In this document: positions 22,676 through 34,401 of the stretch, one piece after another
Numbering within the stretch: the stretch's first letter is position 1
Layout of the letters: each line of letters opens with the position of its first letter
Source: Bryopsis sp. KO-2023
Taxonomy: Eukaryota > Chlorophyta > Ulvophyceae > Bryopsidales > Bryopsidaceae
Assembly: GCA_030272585.1 (NCBI GenBank)
Contig: BSYQ01000003.1
Coordinates: 620,001-684,000, forward strand
Reading direction: 5' to 3'
DNA: 64,000 bases
Notes under the pieces: model-generated
Told to the model about the DNA's origin: nothing
The model's database searches: none
What the model saw: the letters and a program-made list of their open reading frames with translations, nothing else
Position numbers and translations under genes: made by a program

Positions 22676-24206
22676 TCACCATGTACCAATATTTGTAACA
22701 AAACACATCATTCTCCAAGTCCAGTACATCCACCAAAATCAGGGAGACCCAAAGCTCAACCCACCCAACATCAACAGCCGCCTTGGCTTTGTGGAAGGAT
22801 TGAGCCGTCTCCTTTTCGTGTTGAAATTCTAATTCGGTCACTGAAAATGGATTATCTAAGTCTTGGCGAGTCAGGCTGATCCTTTTTCTTCACACTCCTC
22901 AAGCAAGGCACCCACCAAAATCTGAAACCCCAATTTCTATCATGGTGGGATGACTGACAAGCATATGCACGTCAAGTGGAAGAAATAAGATGGAGGATGA
23001 AAGAGCGAAAGTGTTGGGATCACTGCAAGTCATGCATCTGCAGGTGGCCTATTGGTGTAGTTTCAATTCTAAATGTTTGAAGTGTGCTGCGTTGAATGGT
23101 GTTTCATAATTAACCCAACACCCATGCCAAACACGAATGTGATGCCAAATGTGATACTGAATCCAGCACCCCTGCAACCTACAACCGAAGTCCTGCCTTG
23201 AAAGATTTTGCAGTGTGAATGTGAAGTATTGGCATGTGACGAAGACAAACCACGCTTTTTTTATCTACTCAATTTTTACTTTCCAATAGTTTCTTTTGCT
23301 GTTTTACCAGGTTGAAGAGAATTGAATGCATTGAAACTTCCTCTCTCTTTTATCTGGGTCTTTGCTCCTAACGTTCATTTAAAAAATCCACATCACCAAC
23401 CTCTCTCATCAAAGGTTTCACTGTGGACCAGGTTCTCACCACAACCTACCTTAGCAAAGGATCCACAATGCTATCAAGTTTAGCTAGCCCAGTCAACACC
23501 ACTCACTCCCCATGAAAGAACAGCCTAGTATTCTGAAAAAAATCCTGCAACCCAACAATACATGCAGGCATAAATAGCTCCAACTATCTAATCTATATTC
23601 AATCCATCTATGGAAATCGATTTTTATTTGTAATGTTTTTTTAATGCTCATGTAGTAGACAAATCTTAACAGTATAATAAAAAAACCCTCCCCACTATTT
23701 TCAAAATCTGATTTATTCTAGCACTGAATGACATCACATCACGTCATCCAGAGAAATAGCAGCACAATTTTCTTTACCAAAAATACAGGTGTTTCAAATC
23801 ACTCTTACAAAAACAATGTTCGCATTCCTTTCTTTCCCTGCTCTCTGCTTTTTAATGCATTTTCCAGGTGCATGTTTCTGTGCAAAATAAAACACATTCA
23901 CAAGATTCATGCATCAGTGTGTTGATGTTAAAATGTACATCAACATGGGTGTCTAAAAAAATACACCAATTTGTTGTTCAATTCCCACGGTTTTTCTTGG
24001 TGCAAAGGACATTCTAAGAAACTTTTGCCCCATGTTGCATGGAAAGGATTTGGTAAAGGAAAACGGTTGCCTACTTTTTACCCACTTTTCCCGTCAGAAA
24101 CTCCCCCCCCAAAAAAATAAAAATAAAAATACAGCTTTGAGTTCTTCAATAAAAACAGCAGGACAAAAAGTGGCACCCACCTGGTAGAAATCACCATGGG
24201 ATGGCA
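22676..24206. other. Intergenic region, no gene seen
   Basis: The stretch is AT-rich with no long open frame, tRNA or repeat structure that I can support. It should hold the TGS1 3' untranslated region (TGTAAC occurs shortly after the stop) and the 3' flank of the minus-strand small gene. Confidence 0.5.
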
Positions 24207-25004
24207 TCATATTCCGTCACATATTTTGTCACCCACAACACTCCATTCACCAGCAAGATCCATCATCTCCAAATCATTGCAATTTTTTCCTATTGCATTC
24301 CCATTCACCAAATCCCTGCAGTGCTGCAAATTGTCGTCCACATCCCCCAACAGCAATCTGTCAGTAATTGCTATAATGCACCTCATCTTATGCAGAGCTC
24401 CACATATATCCTTCACAAGCGGCTTTTCATACTTTCCACCATCTGCAAAAACAATTGCCATAAAAATGGGTGGTGCACGTGCGCTTTGGTTTGGTAACAC
24501 AAATCTGTCTATAAAAGGCAGCAAAAATATTTTTGGGTGTGTGGGGGGAGAAGAGGTTTACATTATCATTAATTAAAAATGCCTTTTTTGGGGGTAAAGA
24601 AAGAAAAGAATAGGAAAAGAAATCAACCCACTCGCGTCCATCGTTCTGTCGACCTCCGCCCACACGCCGTACAAACTCTTTTTCACCAAATTTTGTGGAA
24701 CCCCTTTTGGCACAGGCGCTCCTGGATCGCAATCTTCAATTAACTCCCTGCATGCGTTTTTGACCACGATATTGCCCACTGCTTCTCCACGTTTTTCGCA
24801 TTTTTCCAAAAGAGCGCCCTTATACGATCCATTCTCTACGCCACCCATACACTTCAATCGTAAGGGCGTTAAGTTAAACATCAACTGGATTGCTCCAGCC
24901 ATGGACTGCTCTCACCCATTACCCCCACCTTCACTGATGGCTGAGACCATGACCACGAATGTAACGCACACCGCCGCCACCAGTTTTCGATCGACAATCG
25001 CCAT
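24207..25004 (-). CDS. Candidate small secreted Cys-containing protein with an in-frame TGA after the signal peptide
   Basis: I do not recognise the family. From the ATG at 25004 the minus strand encodes a good signal peptide (MAIVDRKLVAAVCVTFVVMV...) followed by SAISEGGGNG. It then meets TGA at 24912-24914, after which the same frame stays open through ATG 24902. The body has regularly spaced cysteines (KCMGG, EKCEKRG, NACREL, EDCDPG). A second exon joins at an AG near 24445 and ends IGKNCNDLEM...GDKICDGI. The first-exon donor is about 24622 (A then GTGGGT). Either translation starts at 24902 without a leader, or the TGA is read through, recoded, spliced around, or a disabling mutation. A (CT)n run lies just upstream. 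Confidence 0.5.
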
Positions 25005-25033
25005 CTTCACCCCTCGACACACAAGCCCTCACC

Positions 25034-25036
<3 letters not shown>

Positions 25037-25071
<35 letters not shown>
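25037..25071 (+). repeat. (CT)n microsatellite
   Basis: About 17 perfect CT units lie immediately upstream of the minus-strand start at 25004, so a (GA)n tract sits in that gene's 5' flank. Such tracts are common near promoters, but no function can be shown from the sequence. Confidence 0.9.
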
Positions 25072-25077
<6 letters not shown>

Positions 25078-25760
25078 CAACGCGCAAGTTAACCAAACCT
25101 TGAAGGGCTTTTATTGACGAAACAGCAAACCATCAATCCCATCAATCGCAGAGACAGCGTGAGCATCAACAGATGCTGTTACGCGTCAAGACTCGATATC
25201 GACCCAAGTTTATCGATGAACTTGGGTCTGGCAACACAGCAGCAGGCGTGGTGCAGCACATGGCAAGCGATTTGTTGTGCAAACTTCTGTGCAAGAAGTG
25301 TTTGTTTTTTCCTGAGAGCAGCTGGACATATGCTTCTTTCTATCCAATGCTCACAGAATTTCTTTGAAGAACAAACAGGAGTGAGGGTTTTACCCCAAGT
25401 ATTAGTTTCGTTGCTGTATCGCATTGAGGGGTATTGCCATCTTGCCGCCAAGGTTTCCTTCCTGTAGACTTTCTTCTTATATCTCACCCATCCCCAGAAA
25501 AACCATGTTGGCTATTGAAGCCTGTCTCGACAACACACTGCAAAAGAAGAAACCTTCTTGCAAAAACCACACCCTTTTACTTCTAGTCCATTGTCACCAA
25601 TATCCCCACCAATCATCGAGAATCCTCCACAAAGCACACCAAAAACTCGGAAATTCTATTTCTATCTATATACCATGGACGAACATCTAGTCTATATCTG
25701 AAGCCCTTGCCAACGAAATCCACTATTGCCAACACACCGAAGCTAACTCACCGGTAAAGT

Positions 25761-28700
25761 CTACGAAGAGGGTCCATGTTCCAAAACTAATTTGGCCCTC
25801 TGCTGAGAAACCTCCCTCAAAACATCAACGAAGGACTGCAAATTGCTGTCCAAATCCTGCAGCCGATGGATGTCATTTCTCACCACCAGGTCTTTTCTGA
25901 TTGCTTGGACCAAGTGCATGGGCATCCATTGATGAGGAAACTGCATTTTGGCGCTGGCAACCGAGACTCTGTGTTGTGCATACACTGCTTCATCGATCAA
26001 AAGATCCACAGCCAAGTTCAACCGCCCATGCTTGTGCAACAGGGATATCAAAGGGGCTGGATTCACAACCCTGGCCTCTGCGCCATCGCTTCCCTCCTAC
26101 ACAATTTCAAACAAATCTCAACAGGCCGCTCAACTCAACGAGGAGGGAATCCCCCCAACCTTCCAGCAGCAAGCTTCTCTTTTTTCTTTATTGGAAATCG
26201 AGGAGGCCCAGTGCCACAGCCATTCACATCAAAAGCATCGAAAAACAGACACTTTTCGATCTGTTGGATGTTTTTCCAAGTGAAAAACATTCAGGTTTAC
26301 TGCTCCACTCACCCTACACATCTCAACAAGCCATTGTGGAAGCGCAATATCTGGGTCTTTTTCCAACATCGTCTCAGCCACTAGAAACCTCAACTTGTGG
26401 CACATCTCCCGTCCATCATACTGGCATAACCAGCCCCTCAATTTGTTGACCAAGGGTAAGTCAAAAGGGTCCAGCATCTCATCTGAGCATCACAGTTTCC
26501 ATAAACTCAATCCCATGCAAACATGCATGTCACTGTGCATGATAGAGTTGGGCATTGGGTGAGGTTACAGTAGGGTTTGTATAGTTTGAATATCAAGGCA
26601 GAGAGGAAATGCTTAGTCATCAGCAGATCAACACAGAACCTACCTTCATCTCTAATTTTATCGACACAGTCTGTGGCGATAACCTTGAACACCTCCTTGT
26701 AAGCTTGTAACACTTCGTGGCTCTTGTACAGGGCAGGAATGTTTTTCATCAAATATTCATACTTGCCTGTTCACCAACCAAACACAACGCCGATCGTTTC
26801 ATTTTTGGGGGTTCTCTTCCATCTTTTCGCAGATTTTTCAAACCTCTTTCATTTCACTTCCACCACACTCTTTATATAGCTACAGTGAGATCTCATCCAA
26901 CTAAAAAGGGGCGAAAATTACTGCATGCAGGACAATGCATCCTCACGGTGGTTGAGGCGGCCAATCCACCAGCAGGTTAATTTCAGACAATCCCAAACCC
27001 CCAAGAACCTGACAGCAGAAAATTGTCTTGTTTCACTCTTGGATGTCACCATACCTAGCAACCGCAAGGAATGAACAATCGAATCTCGGCTGGGGATCCT
27101 GTCGCAAGTTTCCTTCCTCTTGGAAGCTAGCACCTCCATGTATGCCTTCAACTTGGCAGCTTCTCTTCGCAATTCATCCGGAAGTGTTGCTGGAGCACCC
27201 TTCCATTTTCTGGGGTCTCTCACCCAAGCATGCTGCTCGTTGCACATGCTCAGCGCCACCACGGCCAAAACTGAAAGGTCCGAAAAGGGAAGAAATGAAT
27301 TAACACTCGTTGACTTTTGCTGAGAGGTTAGCCAGGTTCTATTCGCAGTTTTCAGGGTGCTGACTACCTGTTGCTTCATGAATTTCCTTCAATGCCCCTG
27401 GCCTGTTCAACGCTGTCTTCTCGACTCTTCTGGCATACCCAACCAGCGCTTCTGCAGCTTTTTGGTAGTTTGCTGCCTGCGAGTGAAATTGATACAACAC
27501 CCAGAAGGGTTGAGGACTTGCATCCACCGGGGCCGATTCTGCAAGGCTGTTCAGAGATTCCTCCACAACCCCCCTCATTTGTAACAGCAATCCATGGGTG
27601 GAATTCACGAAGGGTAGCGACAGCAGCTCCTTGACATGGCCCCGCTGGCAAACTTCTTTGACGAAGCTAGATATACTGAAGTTTTTGGCCCTTTCAGTTC
27701 GCTCAGGGTTTCTCACCAAAGCTGCAAATGCTAGGGAGTAGTTTTGGCTGGCACAGCTGTGATGGTAAACCTGTTCCCACAGCCGTCCTGCATCGATAAA
27801 CGACACTAAGCTTATTGTGATTCAATCAATGCACTAATGTTGCTGTGATAATCCAAGGTCCGTGCCGCTCATTTCCGGCCTTACTGTGCATGTAAAAAAA
27901 TAGCAGAACCAACACCCCTGGCAAAATCTTTTCAACACCATCCACTAGGCGATGTACTGCAACGCGTGGTATTGAAATTCTACAGCTTCAGTCTGAAAAT
28001 AGATGCTGAATTGATGGATTCACGCCTTTTTGCATGGGCTCACCCCGCAACTGGATTTGGGTATTGTCAGCAAGCGTGCTGGGGAGGATGCTTATGGCTC
28101 CCTGGGAAATCAATGCAGCGGCAGTATGGGCATTTGCATGATCCATCACAAATACCATGACCTCGAGGTAAGTCAGCTGACTTGCATTTTCGCCCGAACA
28201 TTGAGGCTCCAGCGTGAATGCACTTCTAAGGCGATCAAGAATATCGCCAAAACGCCCTGCTCATATGAGGAGAAAAATTAATCTTGGTGTTGATCCACGT
28301 CAAATCGACGGCACTTTCGAGAACAATGGTTATAGACAATAACCATTGTCTAACACAAGGAAATTTGGGTTCGAAACTGTTGAATGGTTGCTTCTTGTCT
28401 CAAGTAAAATAAGGTTGGCAGTTCTTTCAGGGATCAAAAACACAACTACTCACGGGGTGCTTTCTTTTTGATGATTTTCCTTGCCAAGACGATGAACTCG
28501 GCAGCCTGCTCCTCGGCCTCTTGCTTTGTTTTTGCATCTCGCAAGGTCCAAATGTGGGCTGCCATGGCTAAACCTCGAATGAAAATCTGACCCACATCCC
28601 CATAAAGTGATGCTAAACCATAGCTTATGTGTTGAATGGCAATCCATTGTCCAGAAATGAAAAAATCGGCGGCGAATTCGCACAGGCGGAAGGTCAACCC

Positions 28701-31700
28701 TGGGATCAACAGAATCAGAAATCATAAACATAGCAGAACACATAGAAAAAACCAGCAGAGATGTATATTTGAACATGCACCACTTGGCAGTTCCTTTTCT
28801 TCTGCATTCAGTTCACTTCAATATCGCCAATTCTGACGTCGATGGGCCGCATGTAATGATGTCAGAAATATCACCCACCACCATAGGCTCGGCTACCGTG
28901 GTCTTTTCCATTAGCAAACTTGTCAAATCGATCCCCAATGGAATCGAATACATCCCCCAGAGTGCTGAAGTCCACGCCCTCCAGATTTTTCCCTTCCTCC
29001 AGAAATTCGGCCGCCGCAAAGTGGCCAGCACTGACAAAACTGTTCATGTATTCTCCAGCGACTCCAGAGGTTGAACAACCATCCACTTGCATCGATCTTG
29101 CATTGCGAACCACTTTCCCTTTTCCACCCCCCACAAAATAAAGAATCAGGATCGGAAAAGAAAAAGGAATACAGCTAAGCGCACCTTCACATGGCTACAT
29201 AAATTAAAGATTACGAAGGAAGCACAGGTTAAGGACAGGACTATGAAACCGGATGAAATTACATACAAAAAGCACCAAAATCGAAACTTTGAGCTATAAC
29301 ACAGCCCTACCAACCTGTTGTCACGGAGGATGTACTGCACAAGCCATGCGTGATGGCCGACCCCACCCAATTACTAATCAGAGCTTTGAAAATCGGCGAT
29401 CCAGAATCGATGTGCTCCAACACCTTCTTTTGCGAATGTCCCATCAGGCCTAGAGCGACTGCTACCCCTGACAGCAAATGTGAACGGATGAAATTGATTT
29501 GCCGGGCTGCATTGACTGTGAAACCGATCATCCCAGGTGTCGCTACGGACCCTTGAGCCGAGACATCCCCATCACGATTTGATGAGTTCATTTCGCTACC
29601 ACCACATAGAACACCGATGGCTTGCCCAAGGTTTTGTGGTCCGATTTTCATCAAGATGTTTAGAAGCTCTGCCACCAAGCACCGTCGATTTTTGCTCCAA
29701 TCGTCTTTCCCTGTCAACATCCCATCTGGCCAAATCCAAGTTTGTCAATTTGTGGACCATTCATGCCAGACTCAGAGAAATAAAACAAGCAAGGTATGCT
29801 GTCCAGATGAGCAAAAACGAATCAGCTGCAGAAAATGCATGAACATTGAGAAAAGGGGCACAATGACTGATCTGATTATCACCTTGGGATGTGATTGGGT
29901 TGAGAATCGTTTTCACGGCGGCCGGAATTACACACGACGCAGCATCAGCACCTGGACATAATCAACCCCAAAGAAACTCAACATACAAAAATGGATTACT
30001 AATGCACAAATAGATGCTCGATCAAAAGGAAACTAAAAATTACCAAAAATCAGAGACTACACTTCAGAAGCAGTCTACCACACTGTGTAACAGAAACAAC
30101 GAAGCTGGTAAATTTTGTTGCAGTTTTCTTTTGCGAGGGGATTCAATCGCTAGATGGTCACCTTTCAGCATGGCAAAAGAACAGCCATCGAGGAACATAT
30201 CCCCACAAATCGCTCTGATCAGCGATGCTGCCCTAACCAGCAACGATGGGGAGTCCATCTCTTCACCTGCCCACCTCCCATTTAGCATTTTTCCAACCTC
30301 CACCCAACTCTCAACTTTCGACACTTTCCTCATCCCACTCAGGAACCCACCACCCCTCACGACCAACAGAGTGGACATGTCCGGAGCTATCACCAAGTTA
30401 ACAGGGATATGTCGCCGAATCCATTTTGCATAGTAGATCTGTATGACAGACCAATGGCACATGACTGGGGTGAACGAAGGGTTTTTGTATTGAATTTCGT
30501 TGGCGGCGGCTTCCAGTAGCGACGGGATTGACCCAGCGTTGGAGCCTTTCCAATTGTCCTCTGTGAAAGCCACTGATGTGTCTGCCATTGTGTCGCTGAA
30601 TGCTCGTTTCGACAATGGCCCCAGTTCTAGCAGCTTGGCAAATGACTGGTTCCTTTGATCGGCATCTGTAAGGTTGGTGTCCAAAGACACCTCCACCACT
30701 CGTTCCCAAAGCAAAGCCTACGGCAATTCACAAAAACAAATTCAATGCCCGCAAAAGTAACCCCTAATGGTTGCAAGGGAGGGAATCTAGATATAGTTTT
30801 AAATCCAGCAGTGATTCGCTGCAATCGATGGACACTAAAAAGCACCTGTCAGAAATACCTGATGTCGCAATTTCGATTCCGATCGACCTCTTTGCACATG
30901 AGGATGGTCCTCCACCCGCGAAAGGCTGTGCGATTTGTTCACTGTGATAATGTCGCTCGCAAAATTCGGGCCATGCAAACAAAGCCACAGAGTTCGGTTC
31001 CAATACACCGCCCCTCTGATCAAGAAATCCTTCCCGAAGTCGTGCACTTTCCTGGGACTTGCCCTCAGGAGGGTCCCCCACAAGTTCAGCACTTCAACGT
31101 CGACTTCCTGAAGGTACCCCACTTCACCATTGAACTGAATCACCAGTGTTGATGAAGAGGCACAGTAGACCATGGAAACCGGCTGAGTGTGCTCCCCACA
31201 AACCAGCTGCTGCCCCACCACTTTCTGCCCTTTTTCCACATCATTAATTGTCAGCCAGCCATCCGCATACACCAGGGCTAAAGCATCCTTTCCAGACAGG
31301 ATACACTTGGGGACCACCACCCCTGCCACAACCGATGGGTTTCCAGCTCCCCTCAATGTGCTGGCAATGCTGGCGATGCTCCTCTTGATCGACCCATCTC
31401 GAAGCTCAACAGGAGACTTTTCAGAGACGGGGTCATGCACAACTTCCAAAGGGAAGAACAGAGTTCCTCCAGGATCACCCCCCACGCACAGACACCCTTC
31501 ACAGTAAGTCCACAACACCACCTTTTTCAAGGTACCCAACCTATCACCCACAAATACGGAATCGGACAGCAGCCCCTCCAGCCCCTCCAAGGTGTGCCTT
31601 CCAGAATGAACCTCACTGAGTTTCAAAACCCACACGACACCCACGTTGTCCAGAACATATGCAAAAATGGAGTCTTGATGGTAAGCGAAGGATGGAGTGT

Positions 31701-32091
31701 GGAAAATGGGTCGAGGAAAAGCCACTTTGCAAGCCCCATAGACTTTCCCCGACACTGCAACCGCCGAGACGTGTAGAATTCTCTTTTCTTTTGCATCGAA
31801 ACCCCACAGGATAGCGTCGCCAGTTGGTAGCGATTCGTGCAAGTTCCTCAAGAACACGCAGTCCCCAGCAGACCTCGCAGTCCAGTTCAATTTGGTTTCC
31901 ACGTCGCGCCGGGGTGCCCTGGCGTCGTCCACTGGCACCGTCGAGCAGTCGGAGGACGTCAGGAACAACGTTTCCGCGTAACGCTGCATTGCGAACGAAA
32001 CTTGGCGACAGTCGTCACGAGCTGCCTTTACTATGACGTGAAAACTGTCGTGTCCGAAAATAGGGCAAAAAAAGGCAACGAAATAGGGCAT
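25761..32091 (-). CDS. NUP160: Nucleoporin Nup160 (Y-complex scaffold)
   Basis: The product is a beta-propeller/alpha-solenoid scaffold of the Nup107-160 complex of the nuclear pore. The first exon (30859-32091) encodes the propeller, and 30162-30717 joins it in phase 0. Further exons are at 29883-29951, 29315-29725, about 28860-29110, about 28455-28700, 28044-28256, about 27370-27790, about 27050-27275, about 26645-26750, about 26310-26460 and 25761-26103. The solenoid part matches the family well: WEQVYHHSCASQNYSLAFAAL, the block CQRGHVKELLSLPFVN, FHSQAANYQKAAEALVGYAR and, near the end, LPQWLVEMCR and NPAPLISLLHKHGRLNLAVD. The start may be ATG 32091 or ATG 31989 (MQRYAETLFL). Some middle exon edges are approximate. 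The tRNA-Thr gene starts 47 bp upstream on the opposite strand. Confidence 0.85.
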
Positions 32092-32137
32092 TTTGTACTT
32101 TTGCTAATGACTAATGGAAAAAGTTCATCCCCAGCGT

Positions 32138-32211
32138 GCCTGCTTAGCTCAGTTGGCTAGAGCGCGCCCTTCGTAAGGGTGAGGTCGAGAGTTCGACTCT
32201 CTCAGTGGGCA
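32138..32211 (+). tRNA. tRNA-Thr, anticodon CGT
   Basis: This is a 74-nt cloverleaf without intron. The acceptor strands are GCCTGCT and AGTGGGC with discriminator A. The D-arm is GCTCAGTTGGCTAGAGC, the anticodon arm is CGCCC-TTCGTAA-GGGTG (anticodon at 32172-32174) and the T-arm is GAGAG-TTCGACT-CTCTC. Two G-U type pairs occur in the acceptor stem. CCA is not encoded, as usual in eukaryotes. The A-box and B-box (GGTCGAGAGTTCGACTC region) look normal. Confidence 0.95.
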
Positions 32212-32771
32212 TATTTTTCTTCTTCCAATTCTTGTATTGTCGTACTGTATGCCAGAGGAGTGTTCAATTCCTTTGCATCTTCTCTTTGTTCGTTTATTGT
32301 GGGTGTTCCAGGTACAGCCCTAAGGTTTTTGACCCACCCCCAAAAAAACCAAAACAAAAACTCTCAATGGAGCTTTACTCTGTCTGGATCGCCCCGTTCC
32401 CAAAATCTTTTTCCACTCAACAAAGTTCGTCATCCAGGCCACGCTAACAAGTGCAGCTTGTTTTTGGACACCCTTCTCGGACTGGACAGGACTGGCCTCC
32501 CTGTGTCCACCACCCGATTCGCTTCTGACACGATATGCTTGCGGCAGGTCTCACCGACATTCGCAAACGTCCTTGATGATGAGACTTCGCACAATTCGCC
32601 CTTTCAGCTCCAAGGTTGGAGCACCTCTTGCAGATGCCAATAAATGAACCCCAGGGTAATGTTACTTTGACCGATCCAGAGGAGTTCAGCGAGCAACAGC
32701 CACTCCACACATCGAGTCAGAGCGTCGCGAAGGAAAGCACTTTCAGTAGTGATTGACAAGGCGACAAAAAA
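32212..32771. other. Spacer between tRNA-Thr and the 97-aa secreted protein gene
   Basis: Apart from the T5 tract, nothing with coding or RNA structure was recognised. It should contain the promoter of the downstream gene. Confidence 0.4.
32214..32218 (+). terminator. RNA polymerase III T5 terminator of tRNA-Thr
   Basis: TTTTT begins three bases after the tRNA 3' end, the usual signal for polymerase III release. Confidence 0.8.
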
Positions 32772-33471
32772 ATGGCTCGTTGTGGAAATTTGATCTCCGT
32801 TGTGCTGTTGGCTGCTGTGGTGTTGGCGGCATTGGATGGTAAGCGGTGGTTCTCCTCTCCACGATTCGTTCTCGTGTCGCTCTGAAGGGCTTCCATTCCT
32901 CAACAGCGGTGAAGAAGCAGATACGCGATCGTCGTGTTCGTGGAGGAGAGGTTGAACTGGGGATTGAATCGATTGTTTGATTGCGATCAGGTGCTGCTGC
33001 TGTTCCTTCCAGGAGGTCCTTGAAGATTGTCTACGACTTTGTGACGCACCGTGAGTTGCTCGATCGTTTTCACACGTTCATGTTGTGAAATGTCTTGCAA
33101 ACCCGTCCCTATTTTGCTCCTTCACACTAAAGAATGAACGAAACTCTGCGTTGTTTTTGAATCGCGCAGGCGGTTGGTCCAACTATGGCAATCTCGGTCT
33201 TGGTTTCAAATACGATGAGTATGGCGGCAGCGTGGACCTTGGCGAGTTCAGCTTCAAAAAGGACGAGGGCGACTTCAGCAAACCAACCCTTTTCGAGGTA
33301 CAGTTATCTTTCAGTAGCTTTCGAATTGGCGTTACCAGTGTGCCTGACGTTACTCACAGTCCCAGTCTCAACAAGAAAAAACCCTGCCACAATGAGCCTT
33401 GCAACTAAGGAAACTGCTATTTTTTGCTGCAGCAATGGTTTGGTGGATTGTTCGGCTTCTTTGGACTCTGA
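32772..33471 (+). CDS. Small secreted or membrane-associated protein, 97 aa, unknown
   Basis: Four short exons (32772-32838, 32991-33050, 33170-33297, 33433-33471) join in frame. They give a protein with a strong signal peptide (LISVVLLAAVVLAALDGAAA), a short basic patch (SRRSLKIVYDF), a Gly/Tyr/Asp-rich core (GWSNYGNLGLGFKYDEYGG, then GEFSFKKDEGDF) and a hydrophobic aromatic end (QWFGGLFGFFGL). I know no family with this pattern. The C-terminal hydrophobic stretch is too short for a normal membrane span but could insert in or contact a membrane. All splice sites are canonical and phases agree, so the gene model is good although the function is unknown. Confidence 0.75.
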
Positions 33472-34401
33472 GGAGGATCGGCATTTGCTGGACAACGACA
33501 AGCTGTGAAAAATGCTTGTGATTTGACTATTTATTTTTTTTTTGAAGTTTTTCAAAGTACAAACCTTCACCCACCCCCATGTGGCTGGTACAGTTTCTTT
33601 TCGTTTTTATAATAGTGAATGCTGTTGATGAGTGCAGCAAATTGGGGGGTGGGTTTTTTTCTTGAGGATGAAAAACAATTTCTCTTCGTGATGGTTTAAT
33701 TTTTTTTGTGAAGGAAGAAAAGAGGGGTTTCAGGCCAACTTCTTTGAGTGCCATTGAGCTGCTGAGCTGTTGGTGTGGAACCTTGATTGATTTGGTATTG
33801 CTGGTTCGGTGGGGTTACAGTAGTGTCCTGGCACTCAGTGATGCTGATCTTCTGGGGAAATGAAATAAACGGGTGAAAAGTTGTCCTTCGGGTTTATTGT
33901 AATGTTTCTCATCTGAAAATTTGGTTTAGTGCAAGTGGTGGGGATGGCCTACTTATTGGTTATCAGGTAGGTTGTGGTGGAGAAGACTTCCTTGTGGCTA
34001 ATGCTGCCCCAGTAACGAAAATGATAAAGAAAAATATGTTGAACTCTGATCTTTGCCATCATATGTCAAAAACAAACAAACACACTGCTGGGATGGAAAA
34101 CTTTCCAGAAGTCATGCTAAGAGGCCTCTCCGAACAGACATTCCACCCATTTCAACCACTCCAGTAGAAGTCCATCACAACTCCGCCACATCCTTCAAAA
34201 TAGCGTTTGTAACGCTTTTTGCAATGGTTCTGATAAGGGTGCTGCAAAAACGATCCTGCTTTTTGCAAATCACCAGCGCAGCCGCCACGTTTGTTGTGGA
34301 AACCATCGGCGCAGCCTTGAAAAAGCCTATAAAAGGAAATCAATGAATCCATCACCATCTTTCACGGTTACGTTATCAAGAACTACAACGTTCGGTTTGA
34401 A
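33472..34401. other. Intergenic region between the 97-aa gene and the HAD hydrolase gene
   Basis: This is the 3' flank of the small secreted gene (an ATGAAATAAACGG context lies near 33860) followed by a likely HAD promoter. The open frame at 34053-34346 has no supporting features. Confidence 0.4.
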
